The notes under the pieces: generated by a model
What the model saw: only the letters and a program-made list of their open reading frames with translations
Databases searched by the model: none
Told to the model about the DNA's origin: nothing
In this document: positions 50,446-59,919 of the stretch, in pieces
Numbering within the stretch: position 1 is the first letter of the stretch
Layout: every line of letters begins with the position of its first letter
Origin: Tritrichomonas musculus
Lineage: Eukaryota; Parabasalia; Tritrichomonadida; Tritrichomonadidae
Reading direction: 5' to 3'
Assembly: GCA_039105265.1 (NCBI GenBank)
Contig: JAPFFF010000001.1
Location: forward strand, 2,666,001-2,730,000
Length of the DNA: 64,000 nt
Made by a program: the position numbers and the translations under genes

Positions 50446-50996
50446 TAGTTAAGTATAGGCGGTGTTTCGTACCTCACCACCGCCTACACGCTTCGCCACC
50501 AAGCTCAGGTACACCCTCGCTTGGGCCTCAGCTTCCGGCCAAATACCTACTGAAAAACCTATCGTAAGTACACACTCTCAACATTAGCTAACTTCCCACC
50601 TTTATCCATCAAGGCCAAGTACTCTGTCACATTTTTAAATTTCTATTAATTTTTTTATACAACACTATACAAATGACCATACCATCAGATTTAAAGATTA
50701 TGAAGTAGTTTTTGAGCTTTCTAATGGTGTTTTTTGAATTCTACACCCAAAAATACGGTATTTCTTGTATAGGCACGACCCCGAAAAATTGAGTTTTGAT
50801 TGAGTTAATATTTTCTCTCAAATATTTTTATGCCAGAAGTATATTTTTTTCTCTCAAATATTTTTGAAAAGATTTTATAAAAATATTCTTAAAAAGTTAA
50901 CTAGACACCAAGATATTTTAATATTATTTTTCACTTTTTGAATTTAAATTTTTCAAAATTTTTGTTCCACTTTTTGAATTTAAATTTTCTCACTCC

Positions 50997-51049
50997 ACGT
51001 CAACGTTACGTCAACGTTAAGTCAACGTCACGTCAACGCCACGTAAACC
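50997..51049 (+). repeat. 11-bp tandem repeat, unit ACGTCAACGTT
   Basis: Four to five units (ACGTCAACGTT, ACGTCAACGTT, AAGTCAACGTC, ACGTCAACGCC, then ACGTAAACC). The inverse motif CGTTGACGTTGACGTTGAC occurs within the hAT-like element near 2715-2735, though the two contexts are unrelated. Possibly protein-binding sites. Confidence 0.7.
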
Positions 51050-51398
51050 TTAAAATTTTCATCAAATTTGAGAAATAAAATTTTTTCCTTTAAAATTATA
51101 ATATTTGTGAAAGAAAATTTTATTAATAAATTGATAGATAAAATTTTTTATTATTTTTACAAGGTTATGGTTATAATTTATTAAAATTAATTTTTATAAA
51201 AAATGTCGGACTTTCTATTTTTCGAACCATGTAACTTTCCACCAAATATTTCCATTGAGCTATGACCCCATACAAGAATATTTTTGGATGGTTTATTTTT
51301 AAAACTAAATTCTGAATATATTATTTGAGTTATTAGAATATATTTCAATATTTATTTGGTTTTATATTTATTCAAAATCGAGTTTCCATCTTTGTCTA

Positions 51399-51469
51399 TG
51401 CGTGTGTCGTAATGGTTAAACTCCCTACCTAACATCCTAGGTTCGACATATATCCGGAACGCATTTTTT
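51399..51469 (+). ncRNA. tRNA-like fragment or tRNA-derived sequence
   Basis: TGCGT and ACGCA could pair as a short acceptor stem; between them are GTAATGGTTAA (box-A-like) and AGGTTCGACATA (box-B-like), and a T6 run follows at 51464-51469. However, the T stem does not pair and the total of 65 bases is short for a tRNA. It may be a decayed tRNA or the head of a SINE. Low confidence. Confidence 0.25.
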
Positions 51470-51741
51470 CTGAGTTATGAGAAAGAGTGGACTTTGAGTG
51501 AAATCTGTGAAAACTTGGATTTGTGGCCAAGTTGTGAGTTGTTCGTTAACAATTATTCCGCAAACAAAAAACTTATTGAGTTAAGTTTCCATCTTCCTGA
51601 TCGAGGCCATTAACTTCCCCTAGTTAACGGACGGCTCCTTTCAATAAGGATTTCATTTGAAGTAGATCTCTTTTATAAGTAATTCAGAAAAAGGCCTCTC
51701 AGGGTTGGTTTTTGCACTTTTGTTTTTATATTTTTATAAAA

Positions 51742-52992
51742 ATGTATCCAACACTTAATCCGGCTGAAGAAACAACACCTATACCAATTGAATATGCTTA
51801 CTTTTTAGAAGATGGGGAACGAGATAAAACAAGACCAAATCGCTTTTATTTTAATTATCCACAAGATTGGGTTACTTCAAATAGAGGGGAATCAATAATA
51901 GGTGTGAGAAATATATGGACAAATAGTAGAAGACGAAAAATTTCTTATACAATAGGAATCAGAAAATATTATAAGAAAGATTATGATGACTTAAAGCTAA
52001 ACAACCCAAATCAAACATATGATGATCTTTATTTATCTATTCCAAATGATAGGAAATCAGAATTATTTTATGATGTAATTTCTTGGATTCCTACAGAAAA
52101 AGATTTAAGGGAAATATTAATTGATTTGAAATATTTCTTAAGAACAGAGTTTGAAAAATATAATGTTGCTCCAATTGCATTAAATAAATTTCTTCATTCA
52201 TCTATTGATAAACAAAAAGAGAAATTAGAAGAAGATATCAATAAGAAAATGGATGAAACACTACAACTTGATATCGAAATAGCAAATAGTACGAACTTAG
52301 ATGAAATCGCACAAAAAACACTTCAGAAGCAAAATTTAATAAATGAGAGCTGGGATTTAAGAAGAAAAATTGATGAATTAGAGGAATCAAAAAAATTAGT
52401 TGGACAACCTGTTTTTAATTTAAGGGATGTTGGTATGGACGGATATTATGATTATGATAAAAAGAAATTTATTGAAATAATATATTCGATGTGGAATGAA
52501 GATGAAAATAATCCTTTTTATATTGACCTATCAATCAGCTTTCGTATAAGACCTTTTGAAAATGGTATACAAGATAATTCTGTTAATAGTATTTATGATT
52601 TAGCAGATGTATTTAATGTTGGTTTTGAACCTTTTCAAAATAATCCAAACAAATACATGGATTTAGATAATCCGATTGAAGACAAAAATGGGAATACTAT
52701 TAGATATGAAGGTAAATGGATGAGAGAAATACAATTTGAGGACGTGTGGGATAGAGTTAGTTGCAAAATATATTCATCAATAGCAGAACAATCATCAAAA
52801 GGATATTTAGGAAATAGTAAAGTTATATTTAACCCAATCAAATACTTCAAGCTAAACTCAACTGATCAACGATTTTGGATAGAATTCTATTCAGGTCGTC
52901 ATAATCAGATACCAGTAAAGATACCAAATAATGAAACATTTTATATTGAGATGCAATTCATGCCATTCAATAAGAAATTGATGTATGTTTAA
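51742..52992 (+). CDS. Maverick 2 penton-like minor capsid protein
   Basis: 416 residues from ATG at 51742 (MYPTLNPAEE); the ten codons upstream are open but lack ATG. The ends match the Maverick 1 protein: PIEYAYFLEDGERDKTRPNR and NRGESIIGVRNIW at the front, NPIKYFKLNSTDQRFWIEFY and IEMQFMPFNKK at the back. A coiled-coil insertion (residues ~150-230, KEKLEEDINKKMDETLQLDI) makes it longer. First gene after the terminus, 11 bases before the integrase. Confidence 0.78.
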   Translation: MYPTLNPAEETTPIPIEYAYFLEDGERDKTRPNRFYFNYPQDWVTSNRGESIIGVRNIWTNSRRRKISYTIGIRKYYKKDYDDLKLNNPNQTYDDLYLSIPNDRKSELFYDVISWIPTEKDLREILIDLKYFLRTEFEKYNVAPIALNKFLHSSIDKQKEKLEEDINKKMDETLQLDIEIANSTNLDEIAQKTLQKQNLINESWDLRRKIDELEESKKLVGQPVFNLRDVGMDGYYDYDKKKFIEIIYSMWNEDENNPFYIDLSISFRIRPFENGIQDNSVNSIYDLADVFNVGFEPFQNNPNKYMDLDNPIEDKNGNTIRYEGKWMREIQFEDVWDRVSCKIYSSIAEQSSKGYLGNSKVIFNPIKYFKLNSTDQRFWIEFYSGRHNQIPVKIPNNETFYIEMQFMPFNKKLMYV

Positions 52993-53003
52993 GACTAATT
53001 TAA

Positions 53004-54089
53004 ATGAACAAAAAGCATTTTAAGACAATTAATGAGCTTCATTCTTTTTTTCCTTGGAGATCTGCCTCTAAATTTGTTCCACTCGCAAAACGATATGGAT
53101 TCACAGAAGAAGCCGCATTAGATTATTTAAGGAAGATAGTACATGATGTAAAGGTACCAAAGGCAAAGTTTATGAATATCTATTCTAAACACTCTGGAGG
53201 ATATCAAATGGACACATTCATCAATGATAAGACAAAGGATGGTCTCAACTATTTGATGCTAATTAATATTAACACAAGAAAAGCATATTGTTATCCAATG
53301 AAGGGGAAAGGTGCAAAAGAAGTAGTCAAGGCATTAAATAAATTTTTTGAGGACGAGCCAGATGTCTATTCGATAACATCAGACCAGGATGCTGCTTACT
53401 TGTCCAATGATGTATTACAGTTGATGAAGACCAAAAATATTGTTTACACTACTACCGAAGATAATAATCATAATGTACTAGGTATCATAAATAGGTTCAT
53501 GAGAACGATTAGAGACATGGTAGGCGAGAACAGGTTCATCAATGAGAAAGAAATGGATAGTTTAATAGATTCATACAACAATTCTCCCCACAGATCATTG
53601 GACTATAAGATACCAAACGAGATGACAGAGAAAGATGAAAAAGAATATGTAAAAACCAAGTCGCAAAACAATCCATATGACTTTAAGCCAAATGATAGAG
53701 TTAGAATTATTCAGGCTAAGGAGCCATTTTCGAAGCGCAGGAACAAGGTAAGCAAGGAAGCATATATAGTTGATTCAAAGGCTGGGAACCAATTTATAAT
53801 TAAGTCCAAAGATGAGTCAATAGACAAACTCCCTGGTTATAGGTTAATCAAGACACAAAACAAAAATATTGCACAAACACTTAAGGGAGGCAAGAGAGGT
53901 ATTGTGGAGAAGATTATTTCTTATGATACAACAAAGAACAAATATAAAATTAAATACAGCGAAGGAACAGAAGACATCATACCGGCTAAAAATTTACGAG
54001 AAGGTGCTCCAACAAAGCTATCTAATCTTGAAGTGGATTACTGGTCAAAGAAGAAAAATATATCCAATGGAATAAAAAAGTGGATTTAA
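53004..54089 (+). CDS. Maverick 2 integrase with chromodomain-like tail
   Basis: 361 residues, similar throughout to the Maverick 1 integrase: YQMDTFINDKTKDGLNYLML, SITSDQDAAYLSNDV, HNVLGIINRFMRTIRD, and a C-terminal chromodomain-like part (RGIVEKIISYDTTKNKYKIK). It catalyses insertion of the element. Eleven bases separate it from the ATPase gene. Confidence 0.92.
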   Translation: MNKKHFKTINELHSFFPWRSASKFVPLAKRYGFTEEAALDYLRKIVHDVKVPKAKFMNIYSKHSGGYQMDTFINDKTKDGLNYLMLININTRKAYCYPMKGKGAKEVVKALNKFFEDEPDVYSITSDQDAAYLSNDVLQLMKTKNIVYTTTEDNNHNVLGIINRFMRTIRDMVGENRFINEKEMDSLIDSYNNSPHRSLDYKIPNEMTEKDEKEYVKTKSQNNPYDFKPNDRVRIIQAKEPFSKRRNKVSKEAYIVDSKAGNQFIIKSKDESIDKLPGYRLIKTQNKNIAQTLKGGKRGIVEKIISYDTTKNKYKIKYSEGTEDIIPAKNLREGAPTKLSNLEVDYWSKKKNISNGIKKWI

Positions 54090-54099
54090 CGAATATTAA

Positions 54100-54957
54100 A
54101 TGTCTAAACAAATAATGAAAGAAGTGGAATCCTTAATCCAAAAGACAATGAAGAAGAACCAGAAAGAGATAGAGGGAGCATTGATGAAACCTCTCCATCC
54201 TTCCTACCCTTTTAGTACGAATGGAATTTATTTTCTTATTGGACGTCCTGGTGCTGGAAAAAGTTATTGGTTGTGGTCTCACATACTCATTACTGAACGT
54301 CTATTTAAGCATCCGTACTATCAAAAAATTATATTCTGTTCAACAAGTGGCAAAATGGACAAAACCGCTGAGGCAATGAGTAAAGAGGTAAAGACACCAA
54401 TAGTATATCTTAATGAATCCCAATTGATGGATTACCTAAAGAAACACCTCAAAAGAAAAATAAAATATTATGCAATGGTTAAACATGTATTATCAAAAAT
54501 GAAGGAAACAAATGAAGAAATGCAAAGACTTATAAACAAGCACTCCCTCCAAGAAATAGATGATAGAATAGTATATATAGCCAATAAGTTAGTAAAATAC
54601 CAAACCTCTTCTTACCCATATAACACACTAATAATATTGGATGACTGTGCAGGAAGCGATTTGTTAACACATAATAATACAGAATTCCTTAGACTATTAA
54701 CCAAGACAAGACATTATAATATTACCTGCATCATGGCTATTCAGACAATCAGATTCGTACACATAAATGCAAAAAGATTGGCCACGGATATCATATGCTA
54801 TAGTGGATACTCAGAAGAAGATTTTACTTCTTTGCTTCAACAAACAAATAACAACCTTAATATCAAGAAGACGGTAAAAGAATATTTACAGCATAGAGAT
54901 CTTCATTCAAAATTTATTATGAACATAACCGCCAATAAATATTACTTTGAAAAGTAG
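54100..54957 (+). CDS. Maverick 2 packaging ATPase (A32-like)
   Basis: 285 residues, the same length as the Maverick 1 protein. Walker A (FLIGRPGAGKSYW), Walker B (NTLIILDDCAGSDLL) and TKTRHYNITCIMAIQTIRF are present. It would pump DNA into capsids using ATP. It is the best conserved protein between the two elements and a good marker for comparing Mavericks. Confidence 0.93.
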   Translation: MSKQIMKEVESLIQKTMKKNQKEIEGALMKPLHPSYPFSTNGIYFLIGRPGAGKSYWLWSHILITERLFKHPYYQKIIFCSTSGKMDKTAEAMSKEVKTPIVYLNESQLMDYLKKHLKRKIKYYAMVKHVLSKMKETNEEMQRLINKHSLQEIDDRIVYIANKLVKYQTSSYPYNTLIILDDCAGSDLLTHNNTEFLRLLTKTRHYNITCIMAIQTIRFVHINAKRLATDIICYSGYSEEDFTSLLQQTNNNLNIKKTVKEYLQHRDLHSKFIMNITANKYYFEK

Positions 54958-54974
54958 TTTTATTTGTAAATTAA

Positions 54975-55505
54975 ATGCCTTCAGGAACTATAGATTCTGG
55001 AAAATATATTCAATCTACTACACCAGATTCTGGTGGTAGTACTTTTGGGAAATTTATAAATAATGCATGGAATTCTGTAAAATCTGGTTTTGGGAAAGTA
55101 AGTAAATTCATTGGTGATAGTGCAGTTGGGAAAGCTGGCAAGTGGGTTTGGAAGAATAAGATACCGGTACTAAATACCGTAGGAGGAGCAACACAAGCTT
55201 TTGGAACAATAACGGGTAATCCAGCAGCAATAGGTATAGGTAAAGGATTGACAACAATAGCAAGTGGAATAAAAGAAGGAGAAGTAAAGGCAGCATTAGA
55301 AAAGAATATAGCAGAAAGACAACCTAATCCGTTAGGTAGTAATGTAATGTATGCAGATTTTCCACGCATTCATTATTCGAGAAAGCCAGCTGCTTATAAA
55401 ATATATCAGAACAGAAGTAAATACGTGGACGAAGCAGAAGCACATATAGCGAAATTGAATAAAAGAAAGAGAAAGAAATCAAGAAAAACAAAGAAAACTC
55501 AATAA
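54975..55505 (+). CDS. Maverick 2 Gly-rich small protein with basic tail (176 aa)
   Basis: The middle is Gly/Ala-rich and amphipathic (WKNKIPVLNTVGGATQAFGT, AAIGIGKGLTTIASG), and the C-terminus is strongly basic (KLNKRKRKKSRKTKKTQ). It occupies the place of the 132-residue protein of Maverick 1. Character and position suggest a minor virion protein that may contact DNA or membrane; this is inference. Confidence 0.68.
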   Translation: MPSGTIDSGKYIQSTTPDSGGSTFGKFINNAWNSVKSGFGKVSKFIGDSAVGKAGKWVWKNKIPVLNTVGGATQAFGTITGNPAAIGIGKGLTTIASGIKEGEVKAALEKNIAERQPNPLGSNVMYADFPRIHYSRKPAAYKIYQNRSKYVDEAEAHIAKLNKRKRKKSRKTKKTQ

Positions 55506-55536
55506 AACTCAATAAAATGATTTTTTTATCAATTAA

Positions 55537-56091
55537 ATGTCTAAGCATTTGACAGGATCAAAAAGATTACAAGTAATACAGAACTGGCTTAATGGTCGTG
55601 AGGACCCTGATTGGGATGTGCTTCCTACCAAAAAAGAAAACAAATATATAGTAAAAAGAAGAGAGCAACCATTAACAAAACCACCACCTGAACCATTAAC
55701 TAAAACAGAAACGATTGAAGAAAAAGTTGTTGGTCAGAATTCCGACCCACCTGAGGAAATACCAAAACCCAAAAAGCCAATAATAGAAGAACAACCAAAA
55801 CAAGTATATGATCCAACAATAAATATAGAAATACTAAACCAATTAAAGCTATTAGGTGAAGAGTTTAAAAACGAAAGGGCTAAGAAAGAACAGAAGAAAA
55901 TGATAAAAGATGTAATACAAAAACAAATGAGAAAACCATATTATCCACAGTATACTCAGCCACAATACATAAACGCCTTGAGCCAAGAACCAAATCAAAT
56001 AGAAGACGAATCAGAAGAGGAACCAATACCAGTAATCCCACCTCAACCTATTCGTAGAAGACGAAATAATATTTTCTCTGATATGATTTAA
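55537..56091 (+). CDS. Maverick 2 MSKHL-type structural protein (184 aa)
   Basis: Opens MSKHLTGSKRLQVIQNWLNG, then EDPDWDVLPTKKENKYIVKR; the middle is proline/lysine-rich; a conserved helix (DPTINIEILNQLKLLGEEF) and an Arg-rich end (RRRRNNIFSDMI) follow. It directly precedes the capsid gene as in Maverick 1. Capsid-associated role inferred from position. Confidence 0.78.
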   Translation: MSKHLTGSKRLQVIQNWLNGREDPDWDVLPTKKENKYIVKRREQPLTKPPPEPLTKTETIEEKVVGQNSDPPEEIPKPKKPIIEEQPKQVYDPTINIEILNQLKLLGEEFKNERAKKEQKKMIKDVIQKQMRKPYYPQYTQPQYINALSQEPNQIEDESEEEPIPVIPPQPIRRRRNNIFSDMI

Positions 56092-56122
56092 TTTGCTTTT
56101 ATTATTTTTCTCAAAAGAAAAT

Positions 56123-57697
56123 ATGTTAAATCCAGAAATTGAACTAAGGACGTCAGCTGAAACATGTACCCAAATTGCTAGCTATTTTGATATTGTTGAT
56201 AATTGTATAGCCTTGTCTGATACCAACAAGCAATACACAATTAGTCCTCAAACATCATATTCTCCATCGCCTCCAATACCTCAAGGCTCATATACAAGTG
56301 CAATTATATCACCTAACACAAACAATACAGCAGACATATATAATGGATTTATTAGAGCTGACATGGAGGTAAAGATTAAAGAAATGGCAGAACAAGAAGT
56401 TAAAGCAACAATTGATGGTGAATATCAATTCAACAGAGTATGGTTTGGTTTCAAGGATGCTAGAGATGCTGTTGAGAAATATGAAATAGTAGCTAACGGA
56501 ATAACGATATATACCCAGAACTTTGGTTGCGAAGAATCATTTCTAACTGCATGTTGTGCGAATGAAACAACAAAGAGAGCAGATGTATATTCAAAGGCAA
56601 GACATAAAGATATATGGAATGGTAATTCAGGCAGCAGAACAGGATTTATTGTTGATTGGGCCGAAGGATGGAAAGACAAAACATATAAAATTCACCTAAA
56701 GATTGATTTAAGAAGGTTCTTACCATTATCAAATATTAAATACCTTCCAGCATTTGCAGGCAAAATTGAACTCAGATTATTCTTTTCATGTGAAGGTATG
56801 GTATGTTGTCCAATGGGTCCAGGAAAAAGTTTTGAACATAATAATGTCGTTAATTCAACTTACACATTACCAATCATCACAAATGAATTTACACCCATTA
56901 AAGAACCAATTATTATGTATACAGGTTTAGCTAATAAAGTACTAACAGCAAAAGACAGAACATTTCAAGTCACTGAATATAAAGTTACTGAGTGTTCATC
57001 TATTATTCCTTGTTTTGGTATAGAAGATAATATTTATTCCAGTCTAGTACAAAGATATGCTGACCCAACTCATCCACTAACATTTCCAACACAAACACTT
57101 TCTGTCTATACTACTACTACTGCTTTAAAGAACCCAAATTGTAAAACCACCTGTACCATTACCCCTCGCTTTGTTGATTCCATATTTTGTCTATTTCCAG
57201 AAAAACATACCCATCACACAGTATTTAGGAATCCACAATTTAAGTTATTCCAATTAAACTGTGGAGGATATGGAAACATTCCTGCAAAGCCATTTGGTAC
57301 AACTGTTGAATACCCAGAGTTCCTTGAATATTGTCAGAACGCAATGAACTTGAATGGAGGACAGAGTGGATTTAATAAAGAAGTTGTTGCATCATTAACC
57401 AATGACCATCCATACGCACGCTCTATTGGAAATTATCCTGATGACCGAACAAGTTTCTTTATTGCTCTCCCAACTGAAACTGATAATACATATCAACAAG
57501 GATTAACCTCTTTGTCACCAATTAATTTTGAAATAATTGTAACACAAGAAACAGGTGAAAGTACATATGCAAAAGATGTTCAAACACCACCTTTAATTTG
57601 TCTCTTATTTGATTCTTCTATATCTATCTTAGTTCAACCGAATGGCATGCCACCTTTAGTTCGCTTGGGCAATTATGATCTGACCTCAAGGGATTAA
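56123..57697 (+). CDS. Maverick 2 major capsid protein
   Basis: 524 residues from ATG at 56123 (MLNPEIELRTSAETCTQ), which aligns with the Maverick 1 start; the frame upstream is open but lacks ATG. Conserved blocks are those listed for the Maverick 1 capsid, e.g. RADVYSKARHKDIWN, LRRFLPLSNIKYLPAFAGK and ISILVQPNGMPPLVRLGNYD. Expected double jelly-roll capsid protein forming trimeric capsomers. Confidence 0.88.
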   Translation: MLNPEIELRTSAETCTQIASYFDIVDNCIALSDTNKQYTISPQTSYSPSPPIPQGSYTSAIISPNTNNTADIYNGFIRADMEVKIKEMAEQEVKATIDGEYQFNRVWFGFKDARDAVEKYEIVANGITIYTQNFGCEESFLTACCANETTKRADVYSKARHKDIWNGNSGSRTGFIVDWAEGWKDKTYKIHLKIDLRRFLPLSNIKYLPAFAGKIELRLFFSCEGMVCCPMGPGKSFEHNNVVNSTYTLPIITNEFTPIKEPIIMYTGLANKVLTAKDRTFQVTEYKVTECSSIIPCFGIEDNIYSSLVQRYADPTHPLTFPTQTLSVYTTTTALKNPNCKTTCTITPRFVDSIFCLFPEKHTHHTVFRNPQFKLFQLNCGGYGNIPAKPFGTTVEYPEFLEYCQNAMNLNGGQSGFNKEVVASLTNDHPYARSIGNYPDDRTSFFIALPTETDNTYQQGLTSLSPINFEIIVTQETGESTYAKDVQTPPLICLLFDSSISILVQPNGMPPLVRLGNYDLTSRD

Positions 57698-57765
57698 GTA
57701 ACAAAAATAATTGCGTCTTTCTATTTTAATTATATTTTTTTATTATCACTATACATAAATACAAA

Positions 57766-58377
57766 ATGACAGAAGAACAAGCAATCGAATTTGTTACAAT
57801 AAATGAGTATCAGGAATATGAAATACTAAACCAATACCCATTCACTATTAGACGAAAAGATAATAAATATGTTGTCAAAGAATGCATAAACAAAAGCGAT
57901 GGTTATGTAAGTGTAAACATCAATGGAAATAAAATCAACAAACATCAAATCATAGCAAAGCAATTCTTACCTAATCCAAATAATCTTCCTCAAGTTGATC
58001 ACCTTAATAAAGATAGATCTGATTATCATTTGAGCAATCTTCGTTGGGTTTCAGTAAGAGAGAACATGAGAAACAAGTCATCAAACAACGGTGTTTCATA
58101 TGAATTTATAGACAATATACCAGACGAAGCAATTGTTATTACTCACTATGATTTGAAAAAGGAAAGAAGAGTATTTGCTGAAAAAGAATATTATTACTAT
58201 TATAATGAAGAAACTGAAGAAGATATCTTTTACCAAAGGATAACTGATGAAGTTTATAGAATTATGTATATTAATACAGCTAAAGGAGGACGTAAATTCA
58301 TTGTGACAAGAGATGTTAACCACACTAAAACCACATTCTATATCCATACCTTTAAACACCAATATGGATTAGACTAA
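57766..58377 (+). CDS. HNH endonuclease with NUMOD4-like front (203 aa)
   Basis: Front: YEILNQYPFTIRRKDNKYVV; then GYVSVNINGNKINKHQIIAK, HNH core VDHLNKDRSDYHLSNLRWVS and NMRNKSS. A C-terminal domain of ~85 residues (YYYYNEETEEDIFYQRITDE) is shared with the second HNH protein of this element but not with the shorter Maverick 1 protein. Probably a selfish or processing nuclease. Confidence 0.85.
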   Translation: MTEEQAIEFVTINEYQEYEILNQYPFTIRRKDNKYVVKECINKSDGYVSVNINGNKINKHQIIAKQFLPNPNNLPQVDHLNKDRSDYHLSNLRWVSVRENMRNKSSNNGVSYEFIDNIPDEAIVITHYDLKKERRVFAEKEYYYYYNEETEEDIFYQRITDEVYRIMYINTAKGGRKFIVTRDVNHTKTTFYIHTFKHQYGLD

Positions 58378-58415
58378 AAAAATTTTATTTATATTTTTTT
58401 TTATTTCCATACAAA

Positions 58416-58865
58416 ATGGAGCAACAATTCAAGGTATATGATTACATCAATAATGTTATTTCCCTCGCTGATAACCCTGAAGATTTTAAGGAAAGTAATT
58501 TTGCTATCCTTTGTGATCGATACCCCATTCAACTTTCAAAAAATAAATATTTAGCAAAAGTCATCTACATATCAATTAAGGCGGACAAGAACGTATGGAG
58601 GATATATCCGGACAAAATTAAAGAATATGATATAGAACACATAGTATTAAATACTAACTCAAGAAGGAAAATTAATTATAAAATGCAAGAGTTTTTTGTT
58701 AATGGTTCAAATAAGGAACAAAATTATGAGGAATACAGTTATTACAATTACTCGATAGAATTAGCATCCAAAAAGACTAAAACAATGATAGAGGAATTAC
58801 GTAAGAAATATGAATTAAATACACCTGAACTATTTATTGGTCTCCATCAAGAGCTAGTTCTGTAA
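58416..58865 (+). CDS. Maverick 2 unknown protein (149 aa)
   Basis: Mixed alpha/beta protein (KVYDYINNVISLADNPEDFK near the front; MIEELRKKYELNTPELFIGL near the end). It has no counterpart in Maverick 1 and no motif I recognise. Its gene lies between the first HNH gene and the proline-rich gene in the same series. Confidence 0.65.
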   Translation: MEQQFKVYDYINNVISLADNPEDFKESNFAILCDRYPIQLSKNKYLAKVIYISIKADKNVWRIYPDKIKEYDIEHIVLNTNSRRKINYKMQEFFVNGSNKEQNYEEYSYYNYSIELASKKTKTMIEELRKKYELNTPELFIGLHQELVL

Positions 58866-58905
58866 GTCGGAATCTCGACTGACCAATTTTTTTTTTGAAA
58901 AAGAA

Positions 58906-59334
58906 ATGAATAAGTACAGAAATCCAAATTCAACAACAGTTGGAGCAGAAGGGGCAATGTTTAATGAAGGAACTAAGACTGAGAAGACAATAGAGTTTAA
59001 TCACTTTGGCATATTTTCTAATGACAATACTTACGCAGTTACGTTTAACCAAAGAATTAATAGACCACCAACAAAGTATATGGAAAACAAACCAGTCAAA
59101 CCACCAAAGAGTAATCAACATAAAACAAAACCATTACACGAACCACCTGTTAGTATTACAGATGGAGGGTATTATTTGAAGAAAGATAAAGCACCCAAAG
59201 CTCCTATTCTTCCTCCATACTTAAAGAAACCAGAGAAATTAGGAGAAATACAAGGTAGAGCGGATGAAAGAAATAAAGGAAGGATTGGATACTTTAAACC
59301 AATTAATGTTAAGCAAGCTAATATTCATTACTGA
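58906..59334 (+). CDS. Maverick small proline-rich protein (142 aa)
   Basis: Relative of the 143-residue protein at 16766-17197: GIFSNDNTYAVTFNQRINRP, NKPVKPPKSNQHKTKPLHEP and LPPYLKKPEKLGEIQGRADE. Conservation in both elements argues for a shared structural or assembly role. Confidence 0.8.
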   Translation: MNKYRNPNSTTVGAEGAMFNEGTKTEKTIEFNHFGIFSNDNTYAVTFNQRINRPPTKYMENKPVKPPKSNQHKTKPLHEPPVSITDGGYYLKKDKAPKAPILPPYLKKPEKLGEIQGRADERNKGRIGYFKPINVKQANIHY

Positions 59335-59362
59335 TTGATTATCAACTTTTTTTCGAAAGGAA

Positions 59363-59890
59363 ATGATAAAGAAGAGAACTCAAACGAATGGTGTGCAGGC
59401 GAACGTTTCATTAGAACCTCAAGCAGCAGCTCAGTCAACAAGCAATATAAATAATAATATTATTATAAACAAAAGGGATGATGGAAAAGAAGAAATTGTT
59501 ATCACTCGTAATGTTGAATTAGAAGAGAATCAAGAAGAAGAAGCAAAGGATGTTAAGTACGTGATACTTGAAACGTATGCAAAAATCTTGTTAGACCAGG
59601 ACAAAGCATTATTATCCAACTTAATATCAAAGAACTGTATAATTGTCCCTGTTACTGCCTTATCTAATATAATTAAAACAATTATTAAGGCGGAGGTGGT
59701 AGAAATAAGTCTTGATGAGGATGTAGGTTGTTGTGCAGGGAAAGCTAATCCAATACGTAAGATAGATTCCATTAAGATAGTAAATGATAATGGAGAAGTA
59801 TGTACTGATTTCAAAACATACTTTAATCCTCAGTACAATGAATTAGTTAACAAATATCATCTTTGTCTGAAATACAGTATCAACATGTAA
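59363..59890 (+). CDS. Maverick 2 unknown protein (175 aa)
   Basis: Opens MIKKRTQTNGVQANVSLEPQ, then an Asn-rich stretch and an acidic segment (VELEENQEEEAKD), and a globular C-terminal half (ILETYAKILLDQDKALLSNL; a CCAGKAN motif). A fossil relative is at 46270-46480, so the gene is common among Mavericks here, yet none is seen in Maverick 1. Function unknown. Confidence 0.65.
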   Translation: MIKKRTQTNGVQANVSLEPQAAAQSTSNINNNIIINKRDDGKEEIVITRNVELEENQEEEAKDVKYVILETYAKILLDQDKALLSNLISKNCIIVPVTALSNIIKTIIKAEVVEISLDEDVGCCAGKANPIRKIDSIKIVNDNGEVCTDFKTYFNPQYNELVNKYHLCLKYSINM

Positions 59891-59919
59891 AAATATAATA
59901 TTTTTTTACCTCTACTGAA

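Larger units (their letters stand above)
50452..51741. other. Presumed terminal region of Maverick 2
   Basis: About 1.3 kb without a gene. The first 190 bases are much more GC-rich than the surroundings and start with a hairpin (TAGGCGGTG at 50456-50464 and its complement at 50478-50486). Further in lie 11-bp repeats (50997-51049) and a tRNA-like fragment (51399-51463). If it is a terminal inverted repeat, the matching arm is outside the window. Confidence 0.5.
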
